A stretch of DNA of 64,000 nt, taken from the NCBI RefSeq assembly GCF_000005505.3, contig NC_016135.3:20616613-20680612 (forward strand), read 5' to 3'. Source of the stretch: Brachypodium distachyon (lineage: Eukaryota > Streptophyta > Magnoliopsida > Poales > Poaceae). Below, one piece after another: positions 57,570-64,000 of this stretch (its first letter is position 1; each line of letters begins with the position of its first letter). A program made the translations under genes and the position numbers. The notes under the pieces are model-generated. The model did no database searches and was not told where the DNA came from. It saw only the letters and a program-made list of their open reading frames with translations.

Positions 57570-58007
57570 GAGATGAGGAAGAAGATCGGCGTCGACGTTA
57601 TCAAGTAGAAGTTCGTTTTGATCTTAGGGGGAGAATGTAAGCTTAAGATGCAATCCGAATAGAATTAGTTTTCTGGTTGAAGTAGTAGTCCTACTCGTAT
57701 TGAGTTTCGGTGTTAGATGTTGAGTCGGTTTTGTCCTGGCCGTGTATAAAAGTATGTGTATACGGTCCCTGTAACTCTTAACCCCAGAAGAAAAAAAAGA
57801 GAAAGGCAAGGCTCGACACGAGCCTTTGTCTATCCACAAACTCCAATCTGTTTTCCCATGCGTGTGTGGCTTGACGTGAGTACTGCTCTGCTTTGCTAAT
57901 CGATTTGCATAGCGTTGCTGTTGTACGTGCGCGTCTGGCCGGAATCAATCAGCTTGCTAGCTGATCGTGGTTGTTGCTTGCGTAGGATTTGGGCCTGAAT
58001 TCCAACA
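57570..58007 (+). mobile_element. Copia 3' end and LTR fragment
   Basis: A short tail of coding sequence ends in a stop (about 57608). It is followed by the polypurine tract AGGGGGAGAA and an LTR beginning TGTAAGCTTAAG (57636) and ending TTCCAACA (58007). The LTR contains a possible TATA-like GTATAAAAG near 57744. The rest of the element upstream is missing. Confidence 0.7.
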
Positions 58008-59103
58008 GAGATTGGAGGATGGGATTCGGGGATCGAATAGCGCACAATCGGGGCTGGGAGAAGACGGCAAGAAAGGAACAGAGATCCCTCACCTCTGCTA
58101 GGTTAAACAGGATCCATCGGTCCTAATTTAATGAGGCATCAGATCAATGGCTAGAATTTTTGCTTTTTTGTGGGATTTTCTAGCGTCCTATCTTTTTTGT
58201 GGTTGCTCCGTACTTTCAGTATATAATAGATGACCACATATATTTTGTAACCAAGGGAGATGCTTAGTAACTAGAAATATTTAGTCACCATGCATCCATT
58301 AACCGGTCGGAACTCTCAGAGTTGACTAAGGTTTTGATGTTTACATTGAGGTGTGTCACCGTCACCCGGATTGCTTCGGTTGCATCGCCAGGGCGGCCTC
58401 CGATGACAGGAGCCCAAAGCTCTCCATCTTCGGGTGTGTGAGCGGAAGTGAAGCAACATGAGGGTCAACAAGAATAGCCACACTCACGCAGGCTTCAACA
58501 GTATGCTAACTCAAGAAAGAAAAGGTGCACCCATTGATACCCTAGAAGCGGGACACTTGTGTTTCCGTTATTGTTCGACGTTCTTCGGTCTATTTTTACC
58601 AATAATAAGTGTGATCTAACTTTCCATGAATGCCCAAGATTTTTTTTTATTTCCAAACATTAATAATGTATAATTGTTTATATCAAAGTTGATAGCAAAT
58701 AAATGCAATAGAAACAGACAATTCTATCAAGAGTGTGCCTGATCAGCATGACTACCTCTACACTTACCAGACCGCAGCGGAAGCACCAACCATGACACAT
58801 GGCCCCCACCACAACCCATGTCCCACGTATCAGAGGAAGGGGGCAAAGACAAAAGCCCACGTGCGCGGCGCAACCCGCGTTCATCTCATCACGTCACCAC
58901 TCTTCTTTTTCTTCTGTGGGCATGCCATCCAGCCAGGCATCACTTCAGTTTTCGGTTTTTGCTCGCTCACGCGCTCCCTGCTTGCTCCTTCTCTCCATAT
59001 ATCGCCTCCCCCAGCCCCAGCCCCAGCCGCTAGAACCCAGATTCATATACTCCCTGCTTGCTCCTTCTTCTCTCCATCGCCACCGTACCAAGCTATCTCT
59101 GCC

Positions 59104-59556
59104 ATGGCCCGCACCAAGCAGAGGCGCCCCGTTGCCTTCCGGCCGCCCGGCGGCGATGCTGCCGGCCAAGCCAGCGCCCCACCCACAAACCGTGCGACTG
59201 GCAGTGGCAAGAACCAGAAGAGGGGAAGTGAAGATGAAGGGCGCCGCATCGCTGCGCCTGCGCCCGAGCGCGCAGATCCACCGGCAAGGGAAGAAAAGAG
59301 AGTGAAGTTGGCAGAAGAGGAAGAGGGGGGAAAGGAGGCCGGCAAGGGAGAAGGTAAAGGCCACTACCGCGCCCTTCGCATCCGCGCCTCACGCGGATCG
59401 GAATTGCTGCAATACGAGGAAGAAGAGGCGGTGAAGGTGGAGGAGGACGACGCCGATGACGTCATCGTCGTCGACGATGAGCAGGATACGCTGAGCACAA
59501 CGAGTACTGCAAGAAGCAAGCCGCGCTCGACTGGCAGAGCTAGAGGTACTCGTTGA
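59104..59556 (+). CDS. Small charged protein starting with a histone H3-like MARTKQ
   Basis: 150 residues from an ATG in the strong context CTGCCATGG. The leader upstream (58790-59100) is shared with the unit at 53.2 kb. The frame is open further upstream to 58735, but that part is leader-like. After MARTKQRRPVAFRPPGGD come a Gly/Ala/Pro-rich stretch, a basic motif EEKRVKL and an acidic segment (VEEDDADDVIVVDDEQD). The tail is basic (TARSKPRSTGRARGTR). Composition (alternating basic and acidic, low complexity) is like the 49.4-kb ORF, but direct homology of the two proteins is uncertain. A donor-like AGAG|GTACTC near the end and an exon-like block at 61.14 kb leave open a longer spliced product. 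Function unknown. Confidence 0.5.
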   Translation: MARTKQRRPVAFRPPGGDAAGQASAPPTNRATGSGKNQKRGSEDEGRRIAAPAPERADPPAREEKRVKLAEEEEGGKEAGKGEGKGHYRALRIRASRGSELLQYEEEEAVKVEEDDADDVIVVDDEQDTLSTTSTARSKPRSTGRARGTR

Positions 59557-59918
59557 TCCGCTGCCCGATCGAGAGCGAGTCAGGCTGATCCGTATCTTTT
59601 AATTTCCTATCTGCGTCTGCTAGAATCTTGCCGTCTCATGAATTAATCCATATGCATGGTGATCAGCTTTGACCTTTGATAGCTATTTCTGGTTAATTTC
59701 TGCTTTCCGATTCGGTTCGAATAATTTACCTGTCCTGTGACTCTATTGTTGTGTGGATTAACTGGATAATGTGCTATGGAACTGGGTTTATTGTACTAAA
59801 TTTCTAATTTTCTATTATCGTGTCGAAGTGTGGTGTGCATATGTGCTATGCAACTTAATCGGTTGATTGTATTGAATTATTGTTGTTGGTTTATGAGTCT
59901 CTTGGTTTATAGAAAAAA

Positions 59919-60254
59919 AGTATATTTTTGTCCCTCAATTGGCAGTAAAGTCTAGAAATGATTACACTCAATTCGAAATTGTATACATTTAGTCCCTCAA
60001 TTGGCAAAATCGGATAGTTTTGGTCCCTCTCCCAGATTTTGAAGTGTTTTGAATCTATGTTGAGCTGTTTGCCTCCTATAATTTTCCACTCGGATGTCTC
60101 GATAGCATTATTTTCCTACCTGTCCTTCAAATATGAATTGTGGCATCCGATCTGGAAAATATCTTAGGGAAAACGGTGTCACGTGGAGTCAAAACCACCC
60201 AAACCCGAAAGAGGGACTAAAAGCATCTGGTTTTGCCAATTGAGAGATCATATG

Positions 60255-60301
<47 letters not shown>

Positions 60302-60411
60302 ATATGTATATATATGTATGTATGTATGTATATATATATTTATATATATATATACATACGTTTTTTAGTTGAGTGGAGGGATCATTTCTAGACTTTGCTG
60401 CCAATCGATAC
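59919..60411. mobile_element. Inverted-repeat element (Mutator-type MITE) with TATG microsatellite
   Basis: The left end carries CAATTGGCAGTAAAGTC then TAGAAATGAT. The right end, reversed, carries GATTGGCAGCAAAGTC then TAGAAATGAT. Internal repeats of the phrase GTCCCTCAATTGGCA follow. A microsatellite of TATG and TA units fills about 60250-60358 and creates meaningless open frames. No clear target duplication. Confidence 0.55.
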
Positions 60412-61139
60412 TTAATTAATTTGTTTGTCAAATATATATGTTGGTTTGATATAGGGCGATATTGTTTCATGATCAACGTTCTGTTTTTTTACAGTAGTTC
60501 TGTCGAATTCTCTGCATAGGAAAATTTTATTTAGTTGCCGGCCATCTCTCTCTGTTGGCGCATATATAGAGTTAATGATTTGTAGGCATTTGTTTTCTAC
60601 ACGGTTCACATATGTGGTTCCCCAATATCTTAGTGAAGTAATTTATAGCATGTAAGATTCACACGAAATTGCTAGTTTAACTTCTAAGTCCGAAAAAACA
60701 TTGATGTATCATGACATACACGAGAACTTTTGCCACAAAGGGATACATTATGCAAAGTGATTCTTATTGACAAGCAGTTACGGACTATGGACGATATTGT
60801 TGTGAGATCGATCTCTGTTCGCCCAAGAGGTTCTTATGAATGAATTTAAGATCTTGAGAAGATAAAGTATCAGAGTCGCAAGATCGAGGTTCAGTTCCCT
60901 TTTCATAATGAATGCATGTCTCTTTCCACTCTCTTCCAGACGCTAGAGAGCAATGCATGATGCATCGGATGCTTATCTATATTGCAGATTTGCATTGCAA
61001 GCCATATATATGCTGTACGCGATTAATCTGGTGTGTAAATTATCTCTGTGAGAATTTTATTCATAAGAGAGATACAATAATAACAAAATGTGTGTGATAT
61101 GACCACGCGTGACTTGAGCATATATATGCCCCAATACTG

Positions 61140-61322
61140 GTGTCTGGTGGGTCACATCATCGTTGGGATCCTGAAGACTCCGTGTATCCATTCCAACAGC
61201 CTCCTCAGCCTGAGATCGCCGGCGGAGCAGATGTTGCAGGCTGCATGAAGTCTTGTTTTCATCACAAGTTTTCTGATTGGTATTTTCGTCAGTTGTTGTT
61301 TTGGCACAAATCATTGGGATGA
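61140..61322 (+). other. Possible downstream exon of the fourth unit
   Basis: Codon-like sequence encodes HHRWDPEDSVYPF, QQPPQPEIAGGADVAG and a stop at 61320-61322. It lies in a position where the sister units have only conserved non-coding blocks. It is not matched to a known family and the splice sites are unclear. Confidence 0.2.
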
Positions 61323-61383
61323 AAAAAAAAATAGAACATGGTCTAAAATTATAGACAATAGTATATAATTGCCTTTAAACATG

Positions 61384-62168
61384 TACTCCCTCCGTTTTAC
61401 AAAATGCAAAATGTTCTAGCTTTTTTCTAAGTCAAACTTTATTAAATTTGAGCACGCTTATATAAAATATACTAATATCAAAGTTTTAAATAACGTGCTC
61501 AGACATTTAACAGGAGATTAAAATCAGTGCTAAAGCATCTCTATAGCGTGCTATTTAAATTTGTTTCTTTAGTACCGCTGCTACAGTTAGCGGCAACGCT
61601 ATAGCGCCGCTAAAGCGTGTTATTTAAGACTTTGACTGATATCTACAATATCAAATAAGTATATCACTAATAAAACTAATTTAGTGTTGTAGATGTTGAT
61701 ATATTGTTCTACAAACTTGGTCAAACAATAATAAGCTAGTTTGATTCAGGACAAAGCTAGAACCCTTATATTTTGGAACAAAGGGAGTAATTTTAGTCTG
61801 TAGCAAAACTTTGACTGTTATCTACAATATCAAATAAGTATATCACTAATAAAAACTAATTTAGTGTTGTAGATGTTGAGATATTGTTCTACAAACTTGG
61901 TCGAACAATAATAAGCTAGTTTGATTCGGGACAAAGCTAGAACCCTTATATTTTAGAACGAAGGGAGTAATCTTAGTCTGTAGCAAAACTTTGACTCATA
62001 TCTACAATATCAAATAAGTATATCACTAATAAAACTAATTTAGTGTTGTAGATGTTGAGATATTGTTCTACAAACTTGGTCAAACAATAATAAGCTAGTT
62101 TGATTCAGGACAAAGCTAGAACCCTTATATTTTAGAACGAAGGGAGTAATTTTAGTCTGTAGCAAAGC
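61384..62168. repeat. MITE with a nested insert and a 180-bp tandem triplication
   Basis: The left end TACTCCCTCCGTTTTACAAA begins a Stowaway-like element. The matching right end, TTGGAACAAAGGGAGTA, occurs at 61774-61790. The right half (about 179-180 bp, starting ACTTTGACTGxTATCTACAA) is then repeated twice more, at 61810 and 61990, each ending AAGGGAGTAAT then TTAGTCTGTAGCAAA. A second small inverted-repeat element (about 61486-61627; TTAAATAACGTGC and, reversed, TTAAATAACACGC) sits in the left half. Confidence 0.85.
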
Positions 62169-62265
62169 ATGGATATTTTTCTGCTTTTTTTTCCGAAAAG
62201 GGGGTTATCCCCATCATCTGTCTTAAACGATGCACACAACCATTTTATTGCAAATTTATGAGAGT

Positions 62266-62673
62266 AAGTTCAAGAAAACCACATTTTTTGTGGCTAAAGT
62301 TTCACAGAACCATAGTTGTCGCTAATTGTCTCACGGAACCACATCGCTGTTGAGGCAGATCTTCCAAGGAATCCAAATATTCCGGTTTAGTACGTTTAAC
62401 AGACGTTCTGACAGATGGCGCCCACGTGTAAGTGCCACGCGTCAGTTGCTAACAGGCTTTATATACCGACCTGACCCCATTTTTTATCTCCTCCTCCATG
62501 TGTGTCCTTGTGTTCGTAGCCGTCCAACACGCTACCAGAGCATCCACCTCCAGCCATAGCTAGGGGCATCTGGTATGTGGGACACATGCGTCGGATTCAC
62601 TGTGAGAAAATTAGTGATGACCGTGGTTCTGTGGAACACTAGCAGCCACAAAAGGTGTGGTTTGAAAAATAAG
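62266..62673. mobile_element. Mutator-type MITE with about 65-bp inverted repeats
   Basis: The left end (AAAACCACATTTTTTGTGGC then TTTCACAGAACCA) and the reversed right end (AAACCACACCTTTTGTGGC then TTCCACAGAACCA) match over about 65 bp. The interior holds a TTTATATACC box. The target duplication could not be fixed. Confidence 0.6.
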
Positions 62674-62994
62674 ATCTTGTTGTGGTTAACATGGGGCATG
62701 ATGCAATAGACACTAGGAAAAAATTGTAGAAAAAAGGAAATGGGTGGGGGATATATACAATTAACTTGTTAATTCTGTGACGCACAAGAAACTAGCTATC
62801 AATCATTTTTCTTTGATTGTGCTGTGGCAAAATGTATTTGGCGCGTAATAAGTATATATGGTGATAGGGACGAAAACCATACCTGGATGTATTACTCAAT
62901 ATATTTGGTGGTCACCACAACAGTTGTACATAAATAGAAATTTACAGATTGTAGGTTTAGCTACAATATTTGGGTGATATGGAAACTGGAAGTT

Positions 62995-64000
62995 AGAGAA
63001 AGAGAGATTGAGGCAACACAACTCGTATTGATCTCAGAGCACGGTATATATACCGATTACATGCTACAAGCCATGATCCCACGTACAAGAAAACTGGAGA
63101 TCATGGGGCGTGCTAAGGTAACTACCGAAGACCAAGTCCTGTATGCTAACACCCCCCCCCCCCCCCCCCCCCCCCCCCGCAGTCCTAGCGGCGCCATTGG
63201 TGATGCATAGACTGGAGCGGAAGCCATTGAAGGACGCAGTAGGTAGTCCCTTGGTCATAATGTCGGCGAACTGCTGATCCGTCGGCACGTGCAGAATGCA
63301 AACATGACCCAACTGCACCTTCTCTCGCACGAAATGCACATCGAGCTCGATATGCTTAATGCGTTTGTGATGCACGGGGTTGGCTGACAGGTACGCGGCG
63401 GAGACATTGTCGCAGTAGACGACGGAGGCTGACTTGACGCCCGAGTGAAGCTCGCCGAGCAGCTGGTGCAGCCAGGAGCACTCGGCGACGGCATTGGCGA
63501 CGGCGCGGTACTCTGCCGCGGCGCTGGACCGCGAGACCGTCAGTTGGCGCTTCGAGGACCAGGAGATGAGTGAATCGCCGAGGTAGATGCAGTAGCCTGA
63601 TGTAGATCGCCGTGTGTCGGGGCAGCCGGCCCAGTCGGCGTCGGAGTAGGCAATGAGCTCGCTGGAGGCGGACGGCCGGATTTGCAGACCATAGCCGGGG
63701 GTTCCGCGGATGTACCGCAAGACACGTTTGATGAGAGCCCAGTGGACGTCTCGCGGCTCGTGCATGTGGAGGCACACCTGCTGGATGGCGTAGCAGAGGT
63801 CAGGCCGTGTCAGGGTAAGGTACCGCAGGACTCCTGTGATGCTGCGATAGAGGGTGCTGTCCGCCGCCACTTTCCCGGCAGTGGATGAGAGCTTTGGCTT
63901 GGTGTCGACCGGCGTCGTGGCAGGCTTGCAGTCTGTCATGCCGGCGCGCTCCAGGAGTTCCAGAGCATACTGCTCCTGTGAGAGGAAGAAGCCGTCGATG
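62995..64000 (-). mobile_element. Copia retrotransposon 3' part: RT end, RNase H and 3' LTR
   Basis: The frame is open from the window edge down to the polypurine tract. It holds the end of reverse transcriptase (QEQYALELLERAGM, then YRSITGVLRYLTLTRPDLCYA). RNase H follows with DADWAGCPDTRRSTSGYC, SRSSAAAEYRAVA and VYCDNVSAAYLSANP. Further on come HHKRIKHIELDVHFVRE and the tail FADIMTKGLP. No stop or frameshift is visible in the part present. The polypurine tract is a run of 27 G (minus strand; 63152-63178). The LTR begins TGTTAGCATAC at 63151 and may end in CTCTAAC near 62995, which would make it only about 155 bp. The rest of the element lies beyond 64000. Confidence 0.9.

Larger units (their letters stand above)
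54692..58230 (-). mobile_element. Helitron, minus orientation, with nested MITE and copia LTR
   Basis: On the minus strand it begins TCTATTATATACTGAAAG after a host A (complement of 58231). It ends with a hairpin (CCTTCGC-ACTT-GCGAGGG) followed by CCATCATGCTAG before a host T. Joining the flanks gives GGATAATGACCACATATATTTTGTAACC. Copies A (38130) and B (52100) have GGATGATGACTxGATATATxTTGTAACC uninterrupted, which is the empty site. 3,539 bp, no Rep/helicase seen. Mostly AT-rich; it contains a Stowaway MITE and a copia LTR fragment. Confidence 0.88.
58231..61350 (+). repeat. Fourth unit of the charged-protein array
   Basis: The left part (58231-58790) matches 38140-38680 and 52100-52615. 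The 3' flank (59600-61000) matches blocks of 50330-51830 in the same order. It is more diverged than copies A and B are from each other. A MITE (59919-60411) is inserted in the 3' flank. Confidence 0.7.

Noticed and set aside
58735..59103. N-terminal extension of the 59.1-kb ORF
   Set aside because: The sequence is shared leader DNA also present in the coding-less unit at 53.2 kb, and the ATG at 59104 has a much better context.
60183..60368. Open frame rich in Tyr, Met, Ile and Val
   Set aside because: It is translation of the TATG/TA microsatellite.
63356..63775. Overlapping open frames in the copia RNase H region
   Set aside because: Out-of-frame shadows of the RNase H reading frame.
1..64000. 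CRISPR arrays, operons, rRNA or tRNA genes
   Set aside because: This is plant nuclear DNA. I saw no regularly spaced direct repeats of CRISPR type and no recognisable structural RNA gene, though a tRNA scan was not possible by eye.

Overview
The window is nuclear DNA of a grass (Poaceae), probably a pooid cereal relative. Its genes have short GT-AG introns. It carries yellow stripe-like (YSL) transporters of the type grasses use for iron-phytosiderophore uptake, and it is full of grass-type transposons: Stowaway ends reading CTCCCTCCG, CACTA ends reading CACTACTACAG, and Helitron ends reading CTAG. No species call is possible from sequence alone.

Region 1 (1-4.3 kb) looks like one degenerate Helitron carrying a decayed receptor-kinase fragment. 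Region 2 (6.7-26.3 kb) holds three complete YSL genes in tandem, all on the minus strand. I traced every coding exon; all three share intron positions and phases and read through without a stop (663, 664 and 674 residues). Copies 1 and 2 are close relatives and copy 3 is more diverged. They should move metals chelated by nicotianamine or phytosiderophores across membranes. Region 3 (29.4-32.4 kb) is a complete eight-exon gene for an EndoU (XendoU) endoribonuclease, also on the minus strand.

Region 4 (31.8-61.4 kb) is a segmental and tandem duplication zone. Copy A (about 31.8-38.7 kb) and copy B (about 42.07-52.6 kb) both start in the 5' part of the EndoU gene and run into a unit holding a charged, lysine/glutamate-rich protein gene of unknown function. 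Two further units (53.2-54.7 kb and 58.2-61.3 kb) follow. A copia fragment, itself split by a CACTA element, lies between A and B. Because the copies align, many later insertions can be read against an empty site in the sister copy: a LINE-like retroposon, two Mutator-type elements, an hAT-like element, a solo LTR, and two Helitrons, one of which carries a broken SAUR gene. The region is thus a natural record of transposition after duplication.

Region 5 (61.4-64 kb) holds MITEs, a 180-bp tandem triplication inside one of them, and the 3' end of a copia element (minus strand) that runs off the window.

Probable working genes: the three YSLs, the EndoU gene and, less surely, two charged-protein ORFs (49.4-50.3 kb and 59.1-59.6 kb). 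The second of these begins with the same residues as histone H3.
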